A stretch of 64,000 nt of DNA from Hirsutella rhossiliensis. Its lineage: Eukaryota > Ascomycota > Sordariomycetes > Hypocreales > Ophiocordycipitaceae. The notes under the pieces were generated by a model. That model saw nothing but the letters and a program-made list of their open reading frames with translations, was not told the DNA's origin and did no database searches. The stretch is taken from positions 1,957,655-2,021,654 of the forward strand of contig NW_025408681.1 of the NCBI RefSeq assembly GCF_020360975.1, given 5' to 3'. Position numbers and translations under genes: made by a program. This document shows, one piece after another, positions 38,757-49,807 of the stretch (position 1 is its first letter; the number at the start of each line of letters is the position of its first letter).

Positions 38757-38890
38757 TGGTGGCGGCGGCGGTGGTGGTGGTGGTGGTGGTAGTGTCCATT
38801 CGCACCTACACCTACACTTACACCTACACCTACACCTACACACACGCATACACATACACATACACATACACATACCACGCACACATACAT
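38757..38890. repeat. (GGT)n followed by CACCTA/CATACA microsatellites
   Basis: Triplet run of GGT/GGC (38757-38790), then hexamer-like CACCTA units (38804-38850), then ACATAC/ACAC units to about 38890. The hexamer is not the telomeric unit TTAGGG/CCCTAA. Confidence 0.85.
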
Positions 38891-39367
38891 TACACACACG
38901 CACGCACATGCCTACATATGCCACTTGTCCCTGTAACGTCGACTTCCCCTCCATCTGCTGCTGCCGCTGCCGCTGCCGCGTCCCTGCTTCCTTTTGGCGC
39001 CATCCGTCTCGCATCCGTCTCGCATCCGTCGTCCATTCTACCTTATACCACCACCTCCTGAGACTGACGTTCCTCCTGCAAGCTCATACACCTTGACCGG
39101 CCAGGTTTCATCTAGACGTGGCGCCTCTCGCCAACCAGGTGCCTGTCGATCGGCTTGCAAGACGCCATCTCTTCTTCGAGGCACCGCATGCTACCTTGTC
39201 GCCGGTCCAACTTGAGCCTCCCCCCCCCGAGCCCCCTCTATTTACACTCCTTGTCCTCCCCCCGCAATCTCATCTTGGCTTGCCCTGGCGTCTCGTCTTT
39301 CAAGGGTCACTACCAATTGGCAGACCCCTGACCCTCGACTCTCGTTTACTTCATCTTCCCAAATGTC

Positions 39368-41142
39368 ATGCCGCCGCTCGTTTCTGCAATGACGACCTTT
39401 CCAAAAGCCTTCATCGCCGTCATTGTCAAGAGCTTGCTCCGTGGCAAGTCTCTGATCCAGGCCATTTTGGCCTACTGCATCGCTCCCATCAAGTCCGACC
39501 CCTCCTCCGCCTTAGTGCGCGCGCCTTCGGCCAAGAGTCTCCAAGAATTCCTCAAGGATGCCGAGGCCGCCCTGCTCGGCCCCGTCAGCGGCCATGGCCT
39601 GCTCGACTTGTCCGCCGGCTTGAAGAAGCAGTTCTTCGAGCGGCTGCAGACAGACATGCAGTGCATGCTGCCTTCCTACAGCCACCGGCTCCCCACAGGC
39701 AACGAGTCTGGGCAGTACGTGGCCGTCGATGTCGGCGGCTCGACGCTGAGAGTCGCCCTGGTGGAACTGCGGGGCCGCGAGGCTCACCAGGGCAAGCAGA
39801 GCGACATTGTCAGCATGCGCAACTTCCGCATCGCCAAGGCCATCAAGGACCTCGAGGGCATGGCCTTTTTCGACTGGATGGCCGAGAAGATACGGGAGAC
39901 GCTGTCGACGGGCCTCAGCCGCGAGCACGGGCCCGACAAGCCGATACCCCTGGCATTGGCATGGAGCTTTCCCCTTGAGTGAGTGCTTTTCCTTTCCGCC
40001 GCCGGCGCCGCGGCAAGAGCAAGACGGGAGCAAGACGAATCTGACCTTTTCTACGGGCAAACCTCGCTCGGCGGTGGCAAGCTGCAGCGCATGGGCAAGT
40101 GCTTCTTGGCCGACAGGGGCTTGGTCGGCGAGGACCTGGGCCGCATCGTCAAGTCGGCCTGTGAGCACTGCGGCCTCAACGTCGAGCTGCGGGCCATCCT
40201 CAACGACTCAAGCGCCTGTCTGCTGTCGCGGGCCTACTCGTACACGTCGACCCGCTTCGGCCTCATCCTCGGCACCGGCGTCAACATGGCCGCCTTCCTC
40301 CCCGTCAGGGGCATCGGCAGGCCCAAGTTTGGCGTCCGGCCCGACGGGTGGTTCGACCAAGCGAGCCACGTCATTGTCAACACGGAGCTGGGCATGTTTG
40401 GACACGGCATCCTACCCATGACGAGGTGGGACCGCCAGCTGACCAAGGGGCACCCCCGGCCTGACTTTCAACCGTTGGAGCACCTGGTCAGCGGCATGTA
40501 CATCGGCGAGATTGTTCGGCTGGCCCTCGTCGAGGCCATTGCTGCCACCGGGATGCTGGGCGGCGTGGTCCCGCCATCTCTCGAGAACCCCTATTCCTTG
40601 GGCGCCGACACCCTCTCTCTAATTGAAAGGTAGCACGCATGGCCACCCAAGTTTCCGTCACTTTCCAGGACCTTGCTGACAGATGGGACAGTGATGGCAC
40701 ATCCGAACTTACCGAGGCCATCAAGATATTTTCCCAACGGCACCCCTCGTCTCACACACCCACCACCTCGGACCTCGTTGCCGTCAAGGCCCTCGCATCC
40801 TTTGTCTCGGTGAGATCCAGTGCCATTGTTGCCACCTGCGTCTTTACCATGTGGTACTGTCGACTCGAGGCCGAGGAAGCGTACATTTCGACTCTTGCCG
40901 AAGGCTCACCCGAACGATCCAGGGCCGAGGCCGACATGGGGCTGGAAAGCACGACTGTTGCGTTTAATGGCAGTGTAATTGAAAGCTATTCGGGGTACCT
41001 CGGCAGTTGCCAACGATACGTGGACGACTTGGTCGAGAGCAAGGGCCTGGCCGAGCCCCGGAGCATTCACCTTGTCCCGGCCAAGGAGAGCTCCTTGATG
41101 GGAGCGGCAGTGGCGCTGGCGTGCGTTGAGCGGGACGACTGA
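39368..41142 (+). CDS. hxk3: Hexokinase-family GlcNAc kinase (Hxk3)
   Basis: Sugar kinase of the eukaryotic hexokinase fold. In fungal GlcNAc clusters this subgroup phosphorylates GlcNAc, giving GlcNAc-6-phosphate for dac1. Exons are 39368-39978, about 40057-40629 and 40683-41142, giving about 547 aa. Motifs: phosphate-1 loop VAVDVGGSTLRVALVELRG (DVGGST at 121-126), sugar loop SFPLEQTSL, NDSSACLLSRAY, LGTGVNMAAF, and VIVNTELGMFGHG. It ends in AKESSLMGAAVALAC, the adenosine region. The first intron is odd. The expected end after SFPLE requires a GG rather than AG acceptor at 40055-40056. The alternative AG at 40016-40017 keeps frame but leaves a 39-base intron and inserts 13 residues into a conserved loop. 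The second intron is normal. Confidence 0.9.
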
Positions 41143-42000
41143 ATGAATGACTTTGGGACAACCTTTTCACGGGACGGACACTCGGCTCCGTGCCGTGCCT
41201 GGAGTTTATGTTGATGTTGGATTTGGTCTGCTGCGGGATCGGTGGAGACGCAGCCTGACACAGACCCTGCATTTAGAGGTGCGGGATTGCTGGAGTCGTA
41301 TACGCACTACGGAACAGCTTGGATCAGGGAGCTCGATGACATCCCAGGCCGGTCGAATATCGAATATGGCGGCTCAGGTGAGGGTGGAGAGAGCGAGAGC
41401 CTTATGACTGCTGGCTTTGCGATAACATGTATAAAGCAAGCTTGCTCCGTACAAAGTACGAAGACGGTAAATAGAGTGACCAGGTATCTGAAAAGGATCT
41501 GAGTAAGTACTACAAGGTGCTCGTTAACTGCATAACGCTTGGTGAGGAGGCATTGCCAGCTTGATTCTTCCTGGTTTTTGGAGAGGCGATGACGTGAAAA
41601 CAGACGCGTTGAGGGCGACAGAAGCGCGCCGAGGAGAGACATTGCGCTACCGGTCTCCATGCGCCGATACGGGGGCTGCGATGAGTAGCTGTACTTGTTG
41701 ACATCATGTGACTGCCTGCCTTGTTCGCGCGTCCCGCAGCTCGAGACCCACCAAATATGTACGGACTACGGAGTACCTGTTAATTACTTCTACGCGCTCG
41801 CACAACACAAAATACGGGCGGACCGTGAGGGCCACCGCACCTTTACCTCGCTCTGGCACCGCTGAGCTTGACCTTGGGCCTTATTTACTATTGTAATACC
41901 TTTTTCCTTCCTTGGACTCTCTCCGATCTTGGACACGGCTCTCTGTCGCCGAGATACGCGCAACACACACACACGCGCCGAGGCGCCGGCAGACGCAGCC
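41143..42000. other. Intergenic, hxk3 to BRCT gene
   Basis: No gene. It carries the motif CTCCGTAC (41445-41452) and an exact TACGGAGTA (41767-41775), both also found in other spacers. Confidence 0.55.
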
Positions 42001-44783
42001 ATGGCAGAAGCGGGCAGCGGCGGCGTCTTCAGCGAATGCTCCATCGCCTTTGTGCCGAGCACGTCGCTCGCGCCCAGGCTGATAGGCGAGGTGAGTCGTC
42101 AACCTTGTCTCCCCCCCCCTCTCGCCAACTCGAGCCCTACGCGTCCCCCCTCTCTGCTGACCTGCGAGCCTCCAAGCTGTCGCACGTCCTCGAGGACAAC
42201 GGCGCGTCTGTTTGCGAGCCGCGACGCGACGGCTCCATCCCCATCGAGCGCGTGACGCACATCGTCTCCAACACCATCGACTTCCCCCAGTATGTCGAGT
42301 CGCAGGCCATCATGATCCCCGTCGTCACTATGCAGTGGATCACGGCGTCGATTGCCCGCCGCAAGCAGGCCCAGGTCCGCCCCTTTTCCCCGGACCCGCG
42401 CATGATCTTTGCCGAGGTCGTCGTCAGCTGCGCAGATCTGCCCATCATGGACAAGGAGAGCATCGTTGGCGCTACCATGGCCCTCGGCGGCCAGGAGACC
42501 AAGGATGCCAGTCGTTTGACGACGCACATCTGCGCGCTGCACATGGACGATCCCAAGGTGACCCATGCCGTGAAAAGGGGTTTCAAGGGCAAGGTCGTCT
42601 TGCCGCACTGGTAAACCCAGCTCTCCCCCCCCTTGCAAGGGTTTGTTGTGTCTGACCACGTGTCTAGGTTTGACGACTGCTTCAAGCTCGGAAAGCGCAT
42701 AGACGAGGGCCCCTACCTGCTGCCAGACCCCGAGATCCTGAAGAAGAGCCCCGAGGACGAGCTTAGGATTCCGGTAAACACAAACCTGACCGATGCCACC
42801 TCGGTCAACCCGCAGTGGGTGCCGCTCCCGTCCGACAGTGATGCCGTTCGCCCCCCGGCCACCGTCTTCCAGGCCCGGAGACTTCTCCTCTCCAAGGACC
42901 TCAACATATCCGCCCGCCTCACCAAGATCGTCGAGGAGATCGTCGTGCACGGGGGAGGCAGGATGGTCGAGGACGTGGACGAGTGCGACATGTTCATCTG
43001 CCAATATCGCGATGGGCCCCAGTACGTCCAAGCGTCCCGCTCGTGCAAGGACGTGGGCAGCCTGTCGTGGCTCTTCTACCTAATTGTGCATAACCAATGG
43101 CGCAACCCCCTCCATCGGTTGCTGCACTACCCGATTCCCCGGGACGGTATCGAGGGCTTCAAGGGCCTGCGAATTACCGTCTCCAACTACGGAGGCGAGG
43201 CCCGCGTCTACCTCGAGAACCTCATCAGGGCCTGCGGCGCCGAGTTTACAAAGACGATGAAGGCCGACAACACCCATCTCGTCACGGCGCGCGACACGAG
43301 CGAAAAGTGCAAGGCCGCCCCCGAGTGGGGCGTCGCCGTGGTCAACCACATCTGGCTCGAGGAGAGCTACGCCAAGTGCGAGAAGAAGCAGATCAACCTC
43401 GCCAAGTTCAACCACTTCCCGCCGCGGACGAATCTGGGGGAGATTATCGGTCAAACCTTTTTCGACGAGTCCAGGCTCCGGGAGTTGTACTACCCCGGCG
43501 GCGAGGAGGCCATGTCGCCCCGGGCCAAGAGGAAGCGCAAGATCCTCGAGGCGGCAGAGGACAATGCGTACCACAAGGGCCCGGCCGAGGGCGTCGTCAT
43601 CGGGCGGCCTCCCGACCAGGGGCGCGACTTTGACGTGATGCGAGACGACGCGGCCGCCGACGGCCAGCAGGCCAAGTCGCGTACCAGCCACACCGCCGTC
43701 GAGACGCCGGTTCGGTCGCGTCCGCGCACCCTGGGCAAGGAGAACGACAGCCCCTCGGTCCTGTCCACGGGCGGCCGCAGCGCCAAGGCCAAAGCCCGGG
43801 ACATGCTGCAGTACATTGCGCCGGACATTGCCCTGTACGAGAAGGAGAAGAAGCGGCAGAACAAGGCGGGCGCTCCGTGGGGTGGCAAGAGAGCCACCGA
43901 CTTAGCCGAACGGGAACACAACGTCAAGCTGGCGCGGAAAGCGTCACCGGACGAGGAGCACGACGAAGCCAAGAGGCCGGCCAAAAAGGCCCGTCCTTCG
44001 CTGCCCGAAGTCGAGATGCGCATCGTCGTGACTGGGTTTGCGAGATGGGTCGGGGACAAGAACAAGGAGGACAGTGATAGGGTACGTCTGGATCAGTCTT
44101 CACCGCTCCCCATGTGTCTGTTTCGGGGAATGCTAACTCCCCGTGTGCAGCGAAGGCTACGTGACCTCGGCATACAGATTGTCCAGGAAGGCCAGCCCTG
44201 CGACTACGTCGCCGCGCCCAAGGTCGTCCGCACCGTCAAATTCCTCTGCGCACTGGCGCGGGGGGCCACGGCGCTGACGACGGATTTCGTCGAGGCCGTC
44301 CTCGAGAGCGGCGAGGTCCCCGCCCCAGACGACTATGTCCTCCGGGACGAAGCAGCCGAGAAACAGTACAAGATGAATCTACAGAAATCCGAGGGCCGGG
44401 CCAAGTCAAATAGGGGCAGACTTCTTCAGGGCATTCCCATATTCTGCACGGAAAAGGTGCGCAACGGGCCCGAGAGCTACCGGGCCATTGCCGAAGCCAA
44501 CGGCGCCATCTTCAAGCTGTACCGAGCGCGCAGCGGCACGATCATCAAGCCAACGACTGCCGAGGAGGACGGTAACGCGCCGCCGGAACCTGTGTATCTC
44601 CTCAGCACTATTGGCACTGAGGAGCAGCAGATGTGGCCGCGCTTCAAGGACATGGCCGCCAAGGGCAACATGGAGCCGCGCATAGTGGCCCCGGACTGGC
44701 TCCTCGACGTCGCCATGGCGCAGCAGGTGCGCTTCGACGACAGGTTTCTGGTGGAAAATTTCCACAAGGACGAGCTGAAGTGA
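42001..44783 (+). CDS. brc1: Brc1/Rtt107-like multi-BRCT DNA-repair protein
   Basis: Scaffold protein that binds gamma-H2A at damaged replication forks in yeasts. Exons are 42001-42090, about 42135-42610, 42668-44081 and 44151-44783, giving about 870 aa. BRCT-like modules are visible in two groups. The N-terminal group includes SKLSHVLEDNGA with VTHIVSNTIDFPQY, AEVVVSCADLP, and GFKGLRITVSNYGGEARVYL with THLVTARDTSEKCKAAPEWG and VVNHIWLEESYAK. A basic linker with KRKRKILEAAED follows. The C-terminal pair starts with MRIVVTGFARWV and ends with GIPIFCTEKVRNGPESYRAI and PRIVAPDWLLDVAMAQQ. This matches the six-BRCT plan of Brc1. The exon 2 start is less sure, since a later acceptor just before LSHVLEDNG is also in frame. 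The gene is tail to tail with vps25, 138 bases apart. Confidence 0.87.
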
Positions 44784-44921
44784 GGAGAGCTGGGCTGCGG
44801 AGTTTTGGAGTTTGGCTCCGGCGATTGGTGTGAAGGATTCGAGTGCTGGCTTGTAAGCCATGGCTGAACCGGATTGTATGTCAGGATATGCGTTGGAACG
44901 GGATACCGACGCCCGAATGGA

Positions 44922-45563
44922 TCAGAAGAATTTAACGCCAAGAGAGTCCTCTTGGCCGAAAATCTGAGCCTTGCCCCTCTTGACCAGGATGTTGAGCGCC
45001 TTAAGAAGTACTTGACTATCCATCCCGTGTAGCTCTGCGGGTGCGGCCGTCAGCACAGGCAAGGTTGCGGAAGGAGAGGGCGGCGACTGACCGGTGCCCC
45101 TCGTGGCCTCGCCGTCGGTCAGCTCGTAGAGCGTCAAGACGCTGTCCTTTTGGCTCGAGTCCTCGATATAAGCCTCGACGACGGCAGCCCACTCATCCGG
45201 CTTCCTCCAGTGGACAAAGACGACGTCGCCCGAGTCCTTGGCATCGAGGTACTCTGCGCGGCCGTCCCTGCGCATAAAGTCGAGGAGGTCGCGGATGTCG
45301 GCGGGGCTGAGGCGGCGGTCGATGCGGCGGTTGCGGAAGAGGTCCGAGTCTGCGGCGGCCGAGAGATGCAGGCGGAAGAGGCGGTGGTGGCGGGCGTAGG
45401 CGAGGACGAGAGCGGACCACTTGGACAGCTGGGCGTGGTGGGTGGTGAGGTTGGTTTGGCGGGTGAAGAAGGCGGGGAAGTGGTATTCGCGGGGGAAGGG
45501 GAAGGGGGGGGACGATGCTGCGTCTTCTCCTGCTGGGGCGGGTGCCGGCGCTGTGCTGGCCAT
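44922..45563 (-). CDS. vps25: Vps25, ESCRT-II subunit
   Basis: Subunit of the ESCRT-II complex that sorts ubiquitinated membrane proteins into multivesicular bodies and links to ESCRT-III. Exons on the minus strand are 45092-45563 and 44922-45034, giving 194 aa. After an Ala/Pro-rich start (MASTAPAPAPAG) come the family signatures FPFPREYHFPAFFTRQTNL, HHAQLSKWSALVLAYARHHR and FRNRRIDRRLSPADIRDLLD. Then come VVFVHWRKPDEWA and, after the intron, ELHGMDSQVLLKALNILVKR and the invariant end FGQEDSLGVKFF. These form two winged-helix domains. The ATG at 45563 is preferred over one further upstream in the same frame because homologues begin near here. The promoter is shared with niiA. Confidence 0.94.
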   Translation of the reverse strand: MASTAPAPAPAGEDAASSPPFPFPREYHFPAFFTRQTNLTTHHAQLSKWSALVLAYARHHRLFRLHLSAAADSDLFRNRRIDRRLSPADIRDLLDFMRRDGRAEYLDAKDSGDVVFVHWRKPDEWAAVVEAYIEDSSQKDSVLTLYELTDGEATRGTGQSPPSPSATLPVLTAAPAELHGMDSQVLLKALNILVKRGKAQIFGQEDSLGVKFF

Positions 45564-46340
45564 TGTGTGGGTTGTTTCGGCGGCAGCGATGCTGGTGATG
45601 ATGTGCGTTGTCGAGAGAAATGCCTTAATTACTGCCATGACGACGCAGCGTGAGCCCATGGTACAGTGCATAGCAGCACCTGGTTATGCACTGACGCACT
45701 GTACAGCACCCTGACCCTTGTTCTTCAACCCACATTGACATTGACATTGACTGTATCTTTGGCGACTGCTGATCCAGGGACCGGCTTCCGATAAGGCCAA
45801 TTCAGAGCCAATTATCGCGCGCGTCAGTCAGCTCCCCATGCCACCCTCCGTGTTCCACGAACCCTCCATCAGCGCAGCCGCTCTTCCGCACCCCGAGATG
45901 CCCCGAGCGTTCTCCTGGATAATCGACGGGAGTGGCTTTCATTTACCAAGAGACTGTTGTTGGAATCGGCGGCCGAAGACATCCCAGCGACATCGCCCCA
46001 TGGATATGCGCCATCGGCAACGCCGAGCCCCGGCACTCTTTCGGCGTCGCTCGCCTTCCTGGATCCACGTTGATCAGGCCCAGCCCTTTTCCGCGGACAA
46101 TGACAGCTCGACCGCGTCGTTGAGCTGATTGGGCGGGCCTTGCTGCTCCAGCTAGATAATGAACGGCTCAATGATCCGCGAAGGACCAGCAGCCATAGCG
46201 TCTCGACCCATTCACATAATGGTTGTACGACGTTTCCCAACACGCCAAGCTTAAGAGCTGACATTCCCAGCCCGCGCTGGCCGACCAACTACTCTCCTAC
46301 CCGTTACGTATCAACAGCACAGCCAGCGTCAACCTCAACC
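45564..46340. promoter_or_regulatory. Divergent vps25-niiA promoter with GATA sites
   Basis: A 777-base region with four GATAA cores: 45790-45794 (+), 45812-45816 (as TTATC), 45918-45922 (+) and 46155-46159 (+). GATA sites bind the nitrogen regulator AreA/NIT2, the known activator of nitrite reductase genes. A near match to the NirA/NIT4 site (CTCCGTGT for CTCCGHGG) lies at about 45845. Binding is inferred. Confidence 0.55.
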
Positions 46341-49300
46341 ATGGCAGAAATACCCAAGAGAGTTGTCGTGGTAGGGCTGGGCATGGTTGCCATGGCCTTC
46401 CTGCAAGTCAAACTCTCACTTCTCTTGCCTTTGTCCGTCAGGCTGCCAGGCTGACCTCGATGCAGAGAGAAGCTCTTCAAGTACGACGCTCGAGCGAGGG
46501 AGTACAGCGTCACCGTTTTGGGAGAGGAATCACATCTCGCCTATAACCGAGTCGGTCTCACGAGCTTCTTCCAACACCGCAAAGTGGACGAGCTCTACTT
46601 GAATCCTCTGGAGTGGGCAAGTCGTCCGTCTACGCTTGGATCGGGCTCACCGATGTCTAACCCAACTGCAGTACCAAAACCTTGCCAAGTATGCGTTGAC
46701 ATACCACATCAAAACCAAGGTCATCGGCATCAAGCCCACACAAAGGTCCGTTCTCTGCCAAGATGGGAGAGTGGTGCCGTACGATGTCCTTGTTCTTGCC
46801 ACTGGCTCCAACGCCGCGCTTCCCCGTCAAACCCCTGGATACGACGCACGCGGCGTCTTTGTCTACCGCACCATCGACGACTTGACCAGTCTGATAGACT
46901 TTTCCAGCGATAAAGCAGGGACCGTCGGCGCCGTGGTTGGCGGTGGCCTGCTGGGTCTTGAAGCCGCCAAAGCCATGATGGACTTGGAGTCCTTTGCGGA
47001 GGTGAAGCTCGTCGAGCGGAACAAATGGGTCCTGAGCCGACAGCTAGACGAGGACGCGGGCAGCATGGTCGTTGGTCAAGTCAGAGACCTCGGTCTAGAT
47101 GTGATGCTATGCAAGAGAATACGGCGCATCAAATCAGACCAAGCTCATAACGTCACGGGGGTGGTGTTCGAGGACGGCGCGGAAATGGACTGCTCGACTG
47201 TGTGTTTCGCAGTCGGAGTAAATGCCCGGGACGAGCTGGCCCACGAGGCTGGCATTGAATGTGCCGAGGCTGGCGGCGGGATTGTTGTCCATGATGATTT
47301 GAGCACCAGCGATCCGAGTGTCTACGCCATTGGGGAATGTGCCAGTTGGCAGGGCCAGACGTTTGGCCTAATCGCCCCCGGCGTCGAAATGGCCGAGGTT
47401 CTCGCCTTCAACCTGACACAGGCCAAGCTTCACTCCCCTCGGAGATTCAAACGACCCGATCTCAGCACAAAGTTGAAGCTTCTCGGAGTTGAAGTCGCCA
47501 GTTTCGGCGACTGCTTCTCTGACCGCGACGGACCGACGCGTCTTCCTCCTCGATATGCAAAAAAGCTTCACGGCGGGGAGCGGGAACCGAGACCATCCAG
47601 CAGCACGGTCAAAACGTTGACGTACAAGGACCCCTTTCAGAATGTCTACAAAAAGTACATATTCACCGCGGATGGTAAATACCTTGTTGGTGGCATGATG
47701 ATTGGCGACACCAGCGACTACGTGAGGCTGGTGCCCCTGGTCAAGAACATGAAGGAGCTCGACATGCCGCCGGGCCAGCTCATCCTCGGAGCGCAGAAAG
47801 ACGGCGGCGGCTGGGATGACAATCTCGACGACGACACACAAATCTGCTCCTGCCACAATGTCACCAAAGGCGACATCGTCAAGAGCGTCAAAGACGGCCT
47901 CTGCAAGGATATTGGCGCCATCAAGTCCTGCACCAAGGCCGGCACCGGGTGCGGCGGTTGCATGCCTCTCGTCACCACAATCTTCAACAAGACAATGGCG
48001 GTCATGGGCAACGAAGTCAAGAACCATCTTTGCTCCCACTTCAACTTCTCACGCGCCGACCTGTTCAACATCATCATGGTCAAGCGGCTGACGACCTTGC
48101 CCGAGGTGATGCGCGAGGCTGGCAACGACAGGGAGAGCTCGGGATGCGAATTATGCAAGCCCGCCGTAGCGAGCATATTCGCATCCTTATGGAACCGGCA
48201 CGTCATGGAGAAGCCGGTCCATGGCCTGCAAGACACGAATGACCGGTTCCTGGGCAACATCCAGCGAAACGGCACCTACTCTGTTGTCCCTCGGGTGCCA
48301 GGCGGCGAGATCACGCCCGACAGGCTCCTCGTCATCGGGGAGGTGGCCAAGAGGTACAACCTGTACACCAAGATCACGGGGGGGCAACGCATCGACATGT
48401 TTGGCGCCAGGAAGCAGGATCTTGTCGAGATATGGGGCCAGCTCGTGGCGGCCGGCATGGAATCCGGCCACGCCTATGCCAAGTCGCTGAGAACGGTCAA
48501 GAGCTGCGTCGGCACGACTTGGTGCCGGTTCGGAATTGGCGACAGCGTCGGCATGGCGGTGCGGTTGGAAGAGCGGTACAAGAGCATACGAGCGCCGCAC
48601 AAGATAAAGGGCGGCGTGAGTGGCTGCGTGCGCGAGTGTGCAGAGGCTCAGAGCAAAGAGTACCTTTACCATAATGAATTCGAGTGTTTCCACATGCTGA
48701 CGTAGGCCCAGCTTCGGTCTCATTGCCACGGAGAAGGGCTTCAACGTCTTTATCGCTGGAAATGGCGGTGCAAAGCCCAGGCATGCGCAGCTTCTGGCCA
48801 AGGACGTGCCGCCCGCTGAAGTCATCCCCATCCTCGACCGGTACTTGATGTTCTACATCAGAACGGCAGACAAGCTGCAGCGCACAGCCCCTTGGCTCGA
48901 GAGCTTGCCCGGGGGGATCACGTATTTGCGAGAGGTGGTGCTCGAGGACAAGCTGGGCATCTGTGCATCTCTCGAGGCGCAAATGCGGGAACTCGTCGGC
49001 AGCTTCTTTGACGAGTGGGCCGAGGCCATCAAGAGCCCGGTCATGGCGGCCAAGTTCAAGCAGTTTCAGAACACGGACGAGGGCGTCGAGACGGTCGAGG
49101 TCGAGAAGGAGAGGGGCCAGAGCCGGCCTGTCTACTGGACCAAGGGCTCGGCCGAAGAAGACTTCAAGGGCTTACGGGAGAGATGGAGCAATGCGTCGTG
49201 GCACGCAGTCATCGAGGCCTCCCACTTTAATGGCGCCGACGCGCTGCCCAACGGTATCTCGGCAACCATTAAGCGCAGTGACACGCAGCTCGCCGTCTGG

Positions 49301-49807
49301 CGCTTCAGGGGCCGGTTCTACGCCACGCAGCAAATGTGCCCTCACAAGCGCGCCTTTGTGCTGTCAGATAGCCTCCTAGGCCAGGACCCCGGTAACCACG
49401 GCACGCTCAGCGACGACAGCGTCGTCTCGAGCGCCGAGCGGTCGCCGTGGGTCTCTTGTCCCCTCCACAAGCGCAACTTCGACCTCGGCGACGGCTCGTG
49501 CAGCAGCGACAAGGCCCTCTCCATCGCCACTTTCCCCGTGGAGGCCCGTGCGGATGGCATGGTCTACCTCAAGCTGCCGCCCGTGGAGGAGCTCGACGCG
49601 GCACTGGGCACGAGCCGCTGGAAGGTGCGCAAGGGCGAGAGCGGCGAGGCACCGTTTGCGGAGCTGGATGGCAGGATTCGGCGGACCGGGCAGCGGGCGA
49701 GGAAGCCCAAGGGCGATAGGTCGGGCGTCGGCGCAGCCGGGACGAGCATGGCAAAGCCGGTCGAGCTGATGGCCGGGGGAGGCTGTGGGAGGGTGCCGGA
49801 GTGGTAG
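46341..49807 (+). CDS. niiA: Assimilatory nitrite reductase [NAD(P)H], siroheme type
   Basis: Cytosolic enzyme reducing nitrite to ammonium in nitrate assimilation. Exons are 46341-46406, 46470-46616, 46672-48659 and 48712-49807, giving 1098 aa, the usual fungal length. Domains in order: FAD site [13 protein letters not shown] (8-20), NAD(P) site [16 protein letters not shown], a BFD-like [2Fe-2S] region [12 protein letters not shown] with [11 protein letters not shown], the ferredoxin-like and siroheme/4Fe-4S domains with CVGTTWC (C-x5-C) and [11 protein letters not shown] (C-x3-C), and a C-terminal Rieske domain with CPHKRAF and [14 protein letters not shown]. The second intron uses a GC donor (GCAAGT at 46617), the only one that keeps frame. 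The partner nitrate reductase gene niaD is not adjacent on either side. The upstream GATA cluster fits nitrogen control. Confidence 0.95.

Larger units (their letters stand above)
36395..39367. other. Divergent spacer between dam1 and hxk3, rich in simple repeats
   Basis: Three kilobases with no supported gene, holding the promoters of both dam1 (-) and hxk3 (+). It contains several short tandem and microsatellite repeats, listed separately. Pyrimidine-rich sequence at about 39210-39290 lies just before hxk3. Confidence 0.55.

Noticed and set aside
38800..38890. Telomere-like CACCTA hexamers
   Set aside because: The unit is not the fungal telomere repeat and it degrades into CA/CATA microsatellite; simple sequence is the better reading.
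42099..43031. 310-aa minus-strand ORF over brc1
   Set aside because: Antisense shadow of the BRCT protein gene, whose sense frame carries all the domain motifs.
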